NCBI RefSeq assembly: GCF_028765165.1
Contig: NZ_JARADB010000004.1
Span: 434,001 to 498,000, forward strand
DNA from: Paenibacillus sp. MAHUQ-63
GTDB taxonomy: Bacteria > Bacillota > Bacilli > Paenibacillales > NBRC-103111
DNA: 64,000 bases
Direction: 5' to 3'
This document shows positions 8,967 through 16,020 of this stretch, one piece after another. How positions within the stretch are numbered: the first letter of the stretch is position 1; every line of letters begins with the position of its first letter. A program made the translations under genes and the position numbers. The notes beneath the pieces were generated by a model. That model saw nothing but the letters and a program-made list of their open reading frames with translations. It was not told the origin of the DNA and made no database searches.

Positions 8967-9692
8967 ATGGCGCATAGAGAGGAATCAGGCGCTTCCTTCC
9001 CGGAAGATCGGATTCTGCAGCTAAGCTCGCAGCGCATCGAGGCGGCTTCCCGATTGCAAAGCAGCGTCGCCGAAATTCCCCATGCCTGGCTCGCGATGGA
9101 GGCCGATGTCACCGGGTTGGCCGCATGTCAGGCGGAGCTGGCGGAGTCCTTCCAAGAGGCGGAAGGTGCACCGCTGCCGGTAGAGCCGTTCGTGATGAAA
9201 AGCATCGTACATGCGCTGAAACAATTCCCGCTGCTGAATAGCTCGTGGTCTTCCGGGCGGATTGTCCGGCATCTCCCTGTTCATTTGTCGGTTCCTGCCC
9301 GCTTGGGCGATTCCTTGACGACCCTCGTCGTACGTCATGCAGAGCGCTTATCGATTGCCGGTCTGGCGATTCGTTTTCATTACCTGACGGAGCGGGCCAA
9401 GAGAGGCGATCTTGCACCCGAAGAGTCGCAAGGCGGTACATTTACATGCATGTATGCAAGGGACTCCCAACTGACGAAAGGGATCATCGCGCACCCGCAG
9501 GCTGCTTATCTGTCTTTCGAAAGGATCACCCGCAAACTTGTCGTCATTGAAGATAAAATCGCCATCCGCTCAATGATGCATCTGTGCCTTTCGTTTGATC
9601 ATCGTATCCTCGACGGGCGGATTTGCGGACGCTTTCTGCAGAGGGTGAAGCATAATCTGGAAAAATACGACGCGGATACGGTCGTCTATTGA
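8967..9692 (+). CDS. stand-alone 2-oxoacid dehydrogenase E2 catalytic domain (no lipoyl domain)
   Basis: 241 residues that align only with the C-terminal acyltransferase domain of E2 proteins. The active-site motif FDHRILDG (His and Asp) lies about 25 residues from the end, and earlier segments (PFVMKSIVHALKQFPLLNSSW) match the start of the catalytic core. A full E2 has about 400-440 residues with an N-terminal lipoyl domain and a peripheral-subunit-binding domain; neither is present and no room exists, since the E1 beta stop is 12 bp upstream. ATG 8967 has AGGAGG at 8955-8960 (spacing 6). Lipoyl groups would have to come from another E2, or the protein has a different acyltransferase role. 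No E3 gene follows. Confidence 0.8.
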   Translation: MAHREESGASFPEDRILQLSSQRIEAASRLQSSVAEIPHAWLAMEADVTGLAACQAELAESFQEAEGAPLPVEPFVMKSIVHALKQFPLLNSSWSSGRIVRHLPVHLSVPARLGDSLTTLVVRHAERLSIAGLAIRFHYLTERAKRGDLAPEESQGGTFTCMYARDSQLTKGIIAHPQAAYLSFERITRKLVVIEDKIAIRSMMHLCLSFDHRILDGRICGRFLQRVKHNLEKYDADTVVY

Positions 9693-9719
9693 CCGGCATC
9701 CAGTGCCGGAGGATGAGTT

Positions 9720-10898
9720 ATGAGAGAAAGCGTCATTGTGGGCGGCGCTCGCACACCGTTCGGGAAATTAGGCGGAGCGCTAAAAGATCGAGCGGCTGCC
9801 GAGCTGGGTAGCGCTGCGATAAAAGAAGCGATTCGGCGTTCAGGGGTGGATATGGCGGAGATCGACGCTGTCATGATGGGCATGGTGCTGCAGGGAGGGG
9901 CCGGGCAAAATCCGGCGCGGCAGGCAGCGCGCTTGGCCGGTCTCGATTGGCGCGTAACGGCGGAAACTGTCAATAAAGTGTGCGCTTCGGGAATCCGCAC
10001 CATCACGTTGGCGGATCAAATCATTCGCTCCGGCGATGGAGACAGCATTGTGGCCGGCGGGATGGAGAGCATGAGCATGGCGCCGTATGCGCTGACGGGA
10101 TCCCGTTTCGGTATGCGGATGGGGCATCAAACCGCTTTGGATTTGATGGTGCATGACGGGCTGACGTGTCCGTTCGATCATGTGCAGATGTTCGTTCATG
10201 GCACTCATGTGGCGGGCGAGCTTGGCATTAGCCGTGAAGAACAGGATGAGTGGGCGCTTCGCAGCCATGCTCTCGCTCTGGCGGCAAGACAGAAGGGCTA
10301 TTTGGACGAAGAAATCGTACCGGTGGAGACAGCGTCCAAGCATGGGGCTCACGTTGTGAGTCAAGATGAAGGTCCGCGGACGGATACGAGCATCGCCAAG
10401 CTGGCTGCACTCCGGCCGCTCCTGCCGGGCGGCACCATCACGGCCGGCAATGCGCCGGGGGTCAACGATGGTGCGGCAGCCATGGTGGTGATGTCGAAGG
10501 AGAAGGCGGCGTCTCTCGGTTTAAGTCCGCTAGCTTCGATTGTCGGCCATGCCGCCGTCGGCGAGAAAGCCCCGTATTTGGCTGTCACGCCTGCCAAAGC
10601 GATTGAGAAGCTGCTGCGCCGGACCGGGCTGAAGCTGGAGCAAATCAGCAGGTTTGAAGTGAATGAAGCTTTCGCTTCGGTTGTGCTGACCAGCGGGAGA
10701 ATGCTCGGTTGGAACCCTGAGCTTGTCAATGTGTGCGGAGGGGCGATCGCGCTCGGTCATCCGATCGGCGCCAGCGGAGCCAGAATTGTGCTGGCTTTGA
10801 TCCATGAGCTGCGCAGGATTGGCGGCGGTTATGGCATCGCTGCGATTTGCAGCGGAGCCGCACAGGGCGATGCGCTGCTTATTCGGGTGGACGGCTGA
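9720..10898 (+). CDS. thiolase (acetyl-CoA C-acyltransferase)
   Basis: 392-residue thiolase of standard length. The nucleophilic cysteine is in NKVCASGIRT (about 85-94), the histidine motif in GGAIALGHPIGASGARIV (about 340-357), the NEAFA motif near 315, and the second catalytic cysteine in AAICSGAAQGDA near the C-terminus. It cleaves 3-ketoacyl-CoA (for example acetoacetyl-CoA) to acetyl-CoA. The ribosome site is GGAGGATGAGTT before ATG. It lies 27 bp after the E2-like gene and 19 bp before the 3-hydroxyacyl-CoA dehydrogenase, as in the Bacillus mmgA-mmgB pair. Biosynthetic direction (acetoacetyl-CoA formation) cannot be excluded, but the operon is catabolic in character. Confidence 0.92.
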   Translation: MRESVIVGGARTPFGKLGGALKDRAAAELGSAAIKEAIRRSGVDMAEIDAVMMGMVLQGGAGQNPARQAARLAGLDWRVTAETVNKVCASGIRTITLADQIIRSGDGDSIVAGGMESMSMAPYALTGSRFGMRMGHQTALDLMVHDGLTCPFDHVQMFVHGTHVAGELGISREEQDEWALRSHALALAARQKGYLDEEIVPVETASKHGAHVVSQDEGPRTDTSIAKLAALRPLLPGGTITAGNAPGVNDGAAAMVVMSKEKAASLGLSPLASIVGHAAVGEKAPYLAVTPAKAIEKLLRRTGLKLEQISRFEVNEAFASVVLTSGRMLGWNPELVNVCGGAIALGHPIGASGARIVLALIHELRRIGGGYGIAAICSGAAQGDALLIRVDG

Positions 10899-10917
10899 AG
10901 ACTTAAGGAGGGATGGA

Positions 10918-11772
10918 ATGAGTATTGAAACGGTCATGGTCGTTGGCGCCGGGCAAATGGGGAGCGGGATTGCGCAAGTGGCGGCGTCTTCCGGCCTGAA
11001 GGTGCTGCTGCACGACAGCTCGCTGGATTCCCTTGGGAAAGGGATGCAGCATATTCATCAGCAGCTGATGAAAGCTGTTGACAAAGGCAAGCTGACATCC
11101 GAGACGATGGCGGCCATTCTAAGCCGGCTGCAGCAGGCGGATTCCCTGGAGCAAGCGGAGCAGGCCAATATCGTCATCGAAGCTATTTCCGAGAACATGG
11201 CGTTGAAAGCACTGCTATTCCACCGCTTGGACGGCATATGTGCGCCCGCCACGATATTGGCGACGAATACGTCGTCGCTGCCGATCTCGGAAATTGCCGC
11301 TGTGACGGGAAGGCCGTCCCGGATTATCGGGATGCATTTCATGAATCCGGTCCCGGTCATGCCGCTGGTGGAGGTGATACGCGGATTGGAAACGTCGCAG
11401 GATGTGTTTGAACAGGTATGCCGGCTTAGTGAGCAGATGGGCAAAACACCGGTCGAGGTCAACGATTTCCCGGGATTCGTCTCCAATCGCATCCTGATGC
11501 CGATGATTAATGAGGCTATTTTTACCGTATACGAAGGGGTTGCCTCTCCGGAATCGGTTGACAAGGTGATGAAGCTCGGCATGAGGCATCCGATGGGACC
11601 GCTCGAGCTGGCCGATCTGATCGGCTTGGATACCTGTCTGTCGATCATGGAAATTTTGTATGACGGGTTCAAGGACTCCAAATACCGGCCATGCCCGCTG
11701 CTGCGGAAATATGTCAAGGCTGGGCGGTTGGGGAGAAAGTCAGGGCAGGGATTTTATACATATACAGGTTGA
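10918..11772 (+). CDS. 3-hydroxybutyryl-CoA / 3-hydroxyacyl-CoA dehydrogenase
   Basis: 284-residue NAD-dependent dehydrogenase (MmgB/Hbd type). The Rossmann motif VVGAGQMGSGIAQVAA starts at residue 7. HFMNPVPVMPLVEVI carries the catalytic His (about 140), and NDFPGFVSNRILMPMINEA (about 183-201) begins the C-terminal dimerisation domain. ATG 10918 follows AAGGAGGGATGGA. It oxidises 3-hydroxyacyl-CoA to 3-ketoacyl-CoA for the preceding thiolase. No enoyl-CoA hydratase is encoded in the visible part of the operon, so that step must come from elsewhere or from upstream of the window. The reading ends the operon; a large imperfect inverted repeat follows. Confidence 0.93.
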   Translation: MSIETVMVVGAGQMGSGIAQVAASSGLKVLLHDSSLDSLGKGMQHIHQQLMKAVDKGKLTSETMAAILSRLQQADSLEQAEQANIVIEAISENMALKALLFHRLDGICAPATILATNTSSLPISEIAAVTGRPSRIIGMHFMNPVPVMPLVEVIRGLETSQDVFEQVCRLSEQMGKTPVEVNDFPGFVSNRILMPMINEAIFTVYEGVASPESVDKVMKLGMRHPMGPLELADLIGLDTCLSIMEILYDGFKDSKYRPCPLLRKYVKAGRLGRKSGQGFYTYTG

Positions 11773-11791
11773 ACGGGAGGTAGGGCTTGCG

Positions 11792-11837
11792 ATGGGAAAT
11801 AGGCTCGCTGATTGGCATGGCGGAGTCCGTTTCCCAT
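11792..11837. repeat. imperfect inverted repeat downstream of the acyl-CoA operon
   Basis: ATGGGAAA (11792-11799) and TTTCCCAT (11830-11837) form the ends of a 46-bp element whose inside pairs imperfectly (GGCTCG with CGGAGTCC). It lacks a clear T-tract, so it could be a weak terminator or a copy of an interspersed palindromic element; only one copy was noticed in this window. Confidence 0.45.
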
Positions 11838-11870
11838 TCATTGTGTTTGGGTGAAAATGGGATTTTCCTA

Positions 11871-11899
11871 TTTACACGGGAACAAACGTTTGGTATTAT
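11871..11899 (+). promoter_or_regulatory. sigma-A promoter with a LexA (SOS)-type box in the spacer
   Basis: -35 TTTACA (11871-11876) and -10 TATTAT (11894-11899) are separated by exactly 17 bp. Within the spacer, GAACAAACGTTT (11880-11891) fits the core of the Bacillus LexA consensus GAACRNRYGTTY at every position; the outer bases differ from the full CGAAC...GTTYC form. A LexA site between -35 and -10 would block RNA polymerase directly. It drives the GNAT gene at 11936. Seen directly; LexA binding is inferred. Confidence 0.6.
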
Positions 11900-11935
11900 G
11901 GTTATATCCACTCACTTTGACGGGGTGATGAAGTT

Positions 11936-12403
11936 ATGACGATTGAAATAAGGGAAGCTCGTCTTGATGAGGCCGAGGTGGTCCATCACACGATTCGCGC
12001 GGCGTTCGCAGAGTATGAAGGCAAGCTGAATCCGCCTTCCGGCGCCCTGCGGGAAACTCCGCAAGATCTTATAGCGAATATGGAACAAGGCGGCGGCTCG
12101 GTGTTAGCCTGGGAAGAGGATACGGCACTCGGATCGGCAACCTACCGATTCTCGGATCCATATATGTATATCGGACGAGTTGCCGTTTGCCCTGGAGCCC
12201 GAGGCAAGGGAGTTTGCAAACTCATGCTGCGTTATCTCGAGGAGAAAGCAAGACTCCAGGAAGTGTTCGAAGCAAGAGTAGGCGTCAGGCTCTCCATTCC
12301 GGCCAATATTGCCATGTATCAGAGGCTGGGATACGAGACGATTGAGCATCAATTTTACCCGGATCGGACGGACAGTTGGTATGTGATGAGTAAGAAATTG
12401 TGA
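11936..12403 (+). CDS. GNAT family N-acetyltransferase
   Basis: 155-residue single-domain GNAT protein. The acetyl-CoA-binding segment (motif A) reads IGRVAVCPGARGKGVCKLML (about 78-97), with the R/Q-x-x-G-x-G/A core as ARGKGV. The C-terminal PANIAMYQRLGYE is the usual motif B region. The ribosome site is GGGGTGATGAAGTT. The substrate is unknown. The gene stands alone between a promoter containing a LexA-type box and a weak hairpin, so damage-inducible expression is possible. It does not resemble the known SOS polymerases or nucleases; the link rests only on the site. Confidence 0.85.
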   Translation: MTIEIREARLDEAEVVHHTIRAAFAEYEGKLNPPSGALRETPQDLIANMEQGGGSVLAWEEDTALGSATYRFSDPYMYIGRVAVCPGARGKGVCKLMLRYLEEKARLQEVFEARVGVRLSIPANIAMYQRLGYETIEHQFYPDRTDSWYVMSKKL

Positions 12404-12420
12404 AGGTTTTGTCGAAAGGA

Positions 12421-12441
12421 TTCATCTCAAATCGAGATGGA
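12421..12441 (+). repeat. small hairpin after the GNAT gene
   Basis: TTCATCTC and GAGATGGA pair around an AAATC loop 17 bp after the GNAT stop, followed by TTTCGG. The T-tract is too short for a confident terminator call. Confidence 0.35.
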
Positions 12442-12580
12442 TTTCGGCGATAGTTTCGGTTATACCCCCGCAGAATGCCCTTCGTATGCGAACAAATATA
12501 CAGATGCAGTTTAGTCATAATCATTTAAATAAACACGCTACTAGGCGCATCGTCTACAAAACAGCGAGAAGGAGCGAGTC

Positions 12581-13645
12581 ATGTTAAAGAGATTGGAAGA
12601 ACTGTTTGGTGTCGATTTAGGCACCTGTAATACACTGATTTATCAGCAGAAGAAGGGAATCGTTCTGCAGGAGCCGTCTGTCGTTGCCATCCAAACGGAT
12701 ACAGGGGAAATCAAAGCTTTTGGCCAGGAAGCCTATGACATGATTGGGAGAACACCGGCGAATGTTGAAGTTATCTACCCGCTTAAGGATGGCGTAATTG
12801 CAAATTTCGATATGACCTTAGCAATGCTTAAATATTTCATCGGCAAAATCAGACGCGGCTATAACTGGTTCCGCAGCTTTCACGTCTTGATTTCCGTTCC
12901 TTGCGGAATTACGAATGTGCAGAAGCGGGCTGTCGAGGAAATGATTGTACATAAAGGCGCACGCCGCTCTACGACCGTAGAAGAGCCGCTGGCTGCAGCG
13001 ATGGGTGCCGGATTACCCGTTGCCGAGCCGATCGGCAGCATGGTTCTGGATATTGGCGGCGGGACGAGTCAAGTGGCCATCATCTCGCTTGGCGGCATTG
13101 TCGTCAGCGAAGCGATACGGCGCGGCGGGATGTCCATCGATCAAGACATCATTGAGTACGTCAAGCGAACGTACAATATGGTGATTGGTGAACGAACCGC
13201 CGAGGAAATCAAGAAGAATGTCGCTATCGTCGTACAGCCCGTAAGGGAAGTGACGATGGATATTCGCGGCCGCGACCTCATGGAAGGCTTACCGCGCAGC
13301 ATCACCATTTCATCCAGTGAAATCTATGAGATTTTGGATGATTTCATGCATGCCATCGTGGAATGCATTCGACTGGCGATGGAGAAGTGTCCGCCGGAGC
13401 TGGCCGGCGATGTGATGGAGCAGGGCATCCTGCTGTGCGGCGGCGGCGCGCTTCTGGAAGGATTGGACAAGCGTCTTCAGCAGGAGCTGGGCGTTCCCGT
13501 CTTTCTTGCCGAACAACCGATGGCTTGTATTGCCCAAGGAACGGGGAAAATGCTAAACTTCAATGGGGCGATCATTGACCGGACTGCCAAATGGACGGCA
13601 GAGTCCGCCAAGATATTGACGGAGGGTCAAGAAAGCGTCCAATAA
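12581..13645 (+). CDS. MreB/Mbl-family actin-like cell-shape protein (paralogue)
   Basis: 354-residue bacterial actin. Phosphate-1 region FGVDLGTCNTLIY (about 9-21), phosphate-2 VLDIGGGTSQVAIIS (about 155-169), adenosine loop LCGGGALLEGLDKRL (about 285-299), and the PLKDGVIANFDM signature (about 67-78) identify MreB. It polymerises under the membrane and directs lateral wall synthesis. Family members are usually 330-340 residues; this one has a 15-20 residue C-terminal tail (TAESAKILTEGQESVQ). It is not next to mreC/mreD, so it is likely an extra paralogue like Mbl or MreBH. Bacilli often carry three. A DUF1871-like gene follows after 14 bp. Confidence 0.92.
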   Translation: MLKRLEELFGVDLGTCNTLIYQQKKGIVLQEPSVVAIQTDTGEIKAFGQEAYDMIGRTPANVEVIYPLKDGVIANFDMTLAMLKYFIGKIRRGYNWFRSFHVLISVPCGITNVQKRAVEEMIVHKGARRSTTVEEPLAAAMGAGLPVAEPIGSMVLDIGGGTSQVAIISLGGIVVSEAIRRGGMSIDQDIIEYVKRTYNMVIGERTAEEIKKNVAIVVQPVREVTMDIRGRDLMEGLPRSITISSSEIYEILDDFMHAIVECIRLAMEKCPPELAGDVMEQGILLCGGGALLEGLDKRLQQELGVPVFLAEQPMACIAQGTGKMLNFNGAIIDRTAKWTAESAKILTEGQESVQ

Positions 13646-13659
13646 AGGAGGCTTTAGCA

Positions 13660-14049
13660 TTGAAATTTAGAGCGGTATCCGAACAAACGAGAATGAATTA
13701 TATGATGTGGAGCATCAAAAAGGAAATACAGAAAGAGAATGCGTTTCTGAATTCCCTGCCTTATGACCCGACGCCGATCCTTGAGGTTGTGAACGCACAT
13801 CTCGATGCATGGGATCCTCTTCAGTTATTGGCAATGGATGGCCCGGAAGATGAGTATGAAGGCGAAGCGCGCAGTATTACGATTTATATTGCCAATCATT
13901 TGACGAATTTGAATGAGCAGCTGCTTTCCCAAGGCATTCGTCAAGTTTTCACGAAATCCTTTGGCGATGAGTTTCAAGAACATGAAACGTTGGCGGACGT
14001 TGCAGCTTCTGTTTTACGCGCTCTTCGATCTTTACATATTGTACAATAA
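13660..14049 (+). CDS. DUF1871-like hypothetical protein
   Basis: 129 residues from TTG 13660, which has AAAGGAGG 8-10 bases upstream; longer in-frame starts lie inside mreB and lack a site. The centre reads LDAWDPLQLLAMDGPEDEYEG, which resembles the DUF1871 signature (WDP-x-x-LL-x-x-x-x-PEDEY). The protein is acidic, soluble, without signal or membrane segments. No biochemical role is established for the family. It is probably co-transcribed with the MreB paralogue and the following acetyltransferase, but this gives no firm hint of function. Confidence 0.65.
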   Translation: MKFRAVSEQTRMNYMMWSIKKEIQKENAFLNSLPYDPTPILEVVNAHLDAWDPLQLLAMDGPEDEYEGEARSITIYIANHLTNLNEQLLSQGIRQVFTKSFGDEFQEHETLADVAASVLRALRSLHIVQ

Positions 14050-14076
14050 CGACGACTAACATTAGGAGTGAACGAT

Positions 14077-14619
14077 TTGTCTATGAGAGAGGACTCCTTG
14101 CAAATAAAGATTGAACTTTGGTCTGATCTTCATCTTGATTTATTACGACGTTTGAACGCTCCTGAAATGCTGGATCATCTTGGCGGGATTGAAACGGAGG
14201 AGCAGGTCCTTAAGCGGCACAACCGCTATGCCCAGCTTGGCAGTACTGGCAAGGGGTGCATGTTCAGTATCGTCCTGCTTCCCGAAGGTGTGTACGTTGG
14301 GAATGTCGGATACTGGGAACGCGATTGGCAAGGGCAGATCGTATACGAAACGGGTTGGGGCGTTCTTCCCGAATATCAGGGAAGAGGTATCGCCGCTGCA
14401 GCTTCGGCTGCGGCAGTCGCACACGCTGCTGCGGAAGGGAAACATCGATACATACATGCGTATCCGTCGTACGATAATGCCGCCTCCAATGCAATCTGCC
14501 GCAAACTCGGCTTCTCGTTCCTGGGCGAAAGTGCGTTCGAATATCCGCCGGGTAACGTTATGCGTTGCAACGATTGGCGGCTGGATTTAGCGGCAATTCG
14601 CGAAGAGGGAAAGGCTTGA
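14077..14619 (+). CDS. GNAT family N-acetyltransferase (RimJ/RimL-like)
   Basis: About 180 residues from TTG 14077, eight bases after AGGAG; an in-frame GTG at 14068 overlaps the ribosome site, and ATG 14083 is also possible. The segment GWGVLPEYQGRGIAAAASAA (about 95-114) is motif A with Q-G-R-G-I-A; YPSYDNAASNAICRKLGFSF is motif B, where an N-x-x-S-N-x-x-x-x-K-L-G-F pattern is typical of RimJ/RimL relatives. The substrate is unknown. Its stop codon lies inside the strong terminator stem at 14614-14640, so it ends the mreB-like transcript. Confidence 0.85.
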   Translation: MSMREDSLQIKIELWSDLHLDLLRRLNAPEMLDHLGGIETEEQVLKRHNRYAQLGSTGKGCMFSIVLLPEGVYVGNVGYWERDWQGQIVYETGWGVLPEYQGRGIAAAASAAAVAHAAAEGKHRYIHAYPSYDNAASNAICRKLGFSFLGESAFEYPPGNVMRCNDWRLDLAAIREEGKA

Positions 14620-14647
14620 GATCTCGATGAGATCTCAAGCTTTTTTT
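14614..14647 (+). terminator. strong rho-independent terminator
   Basis: Perfect 12-bp stem GCTTGAGATCTC/GAGATCTCAAGC with a GAT loop and a run of seven T. It overlaps the last codons of the acetyltransferase. The AT-rich region begins right after it. Confidence 0.95.
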
Positions 14648-14852
14648 CTTCCCGGAATTGACGGAACATGTTTGGATTTGTCGGGTGACAAGGACCTTAT
14701 CTCATTTCCGATTTTGACAAAGGGTTCCCGATGGAAGCCAGGGAGGAGTTTTCTCCAAATGACTAATTGATTAGGCGCGGGTCAAAGAACGAAAAGGGTA
14801 AAACTTAGAATCAGAAATCAAGAAAAAAGTGAAAGTTTTAAAGTGTAAAATT

Positions 14853-14898
14853 AAAATGCCTTAACACCATCTCTTGGAGAGGTATTTAGGCATTTTTT
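14853..14898 (-). terminator. terminator of the small minus-strand genes
   Basis: AATGCCT (14855-14861) pairs with AGGCATT (14888-14894), with an inner stem ACC-TCTC/GAGA-GGT. T-runs occur on both strands (AAAA before, TTTTTT after), so it may work in both directions. It lies 11 bp beyond the stop of the 14909-15220 gene. The bases 14648-14852 hold no gene I can support. Confidence 0.75.
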
Positions 14899-14908
14899 AT
14901 GAAAAATT

Positions 14909-15220
14909 TTATGACAAGATATTCATTGACCCAATATGCTGTTTGGTTTCCTTAGTTCCAAGTTCATTTATTAAGGCATACGCTTCTTTTAGATAATAAT
15001 CATATCCATCGTTTGATTCATCATTATGATAAGCAATGCCTAATGCCAAGGCTGTTTGTATTGCTGATGCTTGATCGAAATTTTCCAATTCTTCAAATAC
15101 TTCTTTCAGTCGATCTATATCATCCGGTGTAGCATCAATTTCTAGCTCGTACGAGGCATCACCTTGACTTTCCATAATTGTGCCTGATTGTACTGAGACA
15201 TAATATCTTTTTTTATCCAT
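14909..15220 (-). CDS. conserved small hypothetical protein
   Basis: 103 residues, acidic, without signal or membrane segments. The sequence begins MDKKRYYVSVQSGTIM, has an ELEIDATPDDIDRLKEVFEEL helix and ends with a helical LGTKETKQHIGSMNIL segment. It resembles a small family of uncharacterised Bacilli proteins, some loosely labelled hydrolase; I see no catalytic motif. The ribosome site AAAGGTGG precedes ATG on the minus strand. It follows a two-helix membrane protein gene on the same strand with 19 bp between them, so they are probably an operon. The low GC content matches the surrounding AT-rich stretch. Confidence 0.6.
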   Translation of the reverse strand: MDKKRYYVSVQSGTIMESQGDASYELEIDATPDDIDRLKEVFEELENFDQASAIQTALALGIAYHNDESNDGYDYYLKEAYALINELGTKETKQHIGSMNILS

Positions 15221-15239
15221 ATTTAGAACGAACCACCTT

Positions 15240-15458
15240 TTAGGTATTAGTTAACATGAAAAAACCTATGACAACTATGGCAATTAGAATAATTGAAGCA
15301 TATGCTATGAATCCTGGATTAGCTAATACTCTATGCTTGTATGTCGCAGCACTCATAGTTTTATCAATCTCACGATTTTGTTGTTTTTTTGCAAGAATGA
15401 ATGAAAGGATCAAAGCAATTATTAATACTCCAGAGCCAATAATATAAAGAAAATACAT
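15240..15458 (-). CDS. small two-helix membrane protein, unknown function
   Basis: 72 residues with two clear membrane segments, about residues 3-23 (FLYIIGSGVLIIALILSFIL) and 50-68 (FIAYASIILIAIVVIGFFM), joined by a charged loop (KKQQNREIDKTM). No domain is recognised. The ribosome site on the minus strand is GGGAGAACTGTGGT. It probably forms a transcript with the downstream 14909-15220 gene. Nothing shows whether it belongs with the sulfur cluster. Confidence 0.6.
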   Translation of the reverse strand: MYFLYIIGSGVLIIALILSFILAKKQQNREIDKTMSAATYKHRVLANPGFIAYASIILIAIVVIGFFMLTNT

Positions 15459-15506
15459 ACCACAGTTCTCCCTTTTTTAAGGTTCAAATCAATGTATAAT
15501 TTCGTA

Positions 15507-15698
15507 TTACTTACTGAGTTCTTTGCAATTGGATATTCCCAAAGCCGCATTTAGTGGACAATAGCGAGTCACTCCCGTAACAATTGGCGCTATGCCAATT
15601 AATCCCCACCATTTTTTATAATATGCCCCTGCAAGAACAATAGCCGATCCAATTCCTATTCTTAGAACTTGCTCCCTATCCCCAACGTTACACTTCAT
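15507..15698 (-). CDS. DUF2892 (YgaP-like) inner membrane protein
   Basis: 63 residues: MKCNVGDREQVLRIGIG, a hydrophobic stretch, then RYCPLNAALGISNC. The pattern C-N-V-G-x-x-[DE]-[RQ]-x-x-R-x-x-x-G and C-P-x-x-x-x-x-G is that of DUF2892 proteins, found fused to or beside rhodaneses (as in YgaP). The ATG at 15698 has GGGGTGAT upstream; a longer open frame to 15812 has no ribosome site and would cover the divergent regulatory stretch. It is divergent to the sulfur cluster at 15842-18108, which supports a role in sulfane-sulfur metabolism. The two cysteines are retained. Confidence 0.8.
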   Translation of the reverse strand: MKCNVGDREQVLRIGIGSAIVLAGAYYKKWWGLIGIAPIVTGVTRYCPLNAALGISNCKELSK

Positions 15699-15810
15699 AT
15701 TATCACCCCATAAATTCTCTAATGGTTTGCTTTTATTAACACATTGAATAGGATGCCCTTTCCGAGCTTCATAATGATTTGTAATTTCAGGGGTGACGTA
15801 ATCGAAATCC

Positions 15811-15826
15811 ATACGGGTATAGGTAT
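15811..15826. promoter_or_regulatory. possible CstR/CsoR-type operator
   Basis: ATACGGGTATAGGTAT has the ATAC/GTAT ends and G-tract seen in CsoR/CstR operators but is not a clean palindrome. It lies between the divergent DUF2892 gene and the first sulfur-cluster remnant, immediately before its ribosome site. Weak candidate only. Confidence 0.3.
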
Positions 15827-15841
15827 AAGGAGGCTAGAAAA

Positions 15842-16006
15842 ATGTCAAACGACGAAAATTTGAAGCAAATATTACCATTTGATGAAAAAATTAGTAATGG
15901 TTTGCAGAAGCGGAAATCGAAGTGCTCATACTTACACTCATTAGGATACCTTAAAGTAAAAAATTTATTTGGTGGGATGAATAATTGGGTTGGAGAAATC
16001 GAATAA
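15842..16006 (+). pseudogene. rhodanese remnant (internally deleted)
   Basis: A 54-codon open frame with good AAGGAGG starts MSNDENLKQILPFDEK and ends LGYLKVKNLFGGMNNWVGEIE. The last 20 residues match the C-terminus of single-domain rhodaneses (G-[FY]-x-x-V-x-x-L-x-G-G-M-x-x-W), but the central part with the active-site cysteine loop is missing. The simplest reading is a rhodanese gene that lost its middle; whether the short peptide is still made is unknown. A TusA-family gene starts 14 bp downstream. Confidence 0.7.
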
Positions 16007-16020
16007 GGAGGCGTTAATTA

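Noticed and set aside
15478..15500. tRNA T-arm-like GGTTCAAATC
   Set aside because: No acceptor stem, anticodon arm or CCA-compatible end could be built around it.
15698..15812. N-terminal extension of the DUF2892 protein to 15812
   Set aside because: No ribosome site, covers the divergent control region, and the usual family start is at MKCNVG.
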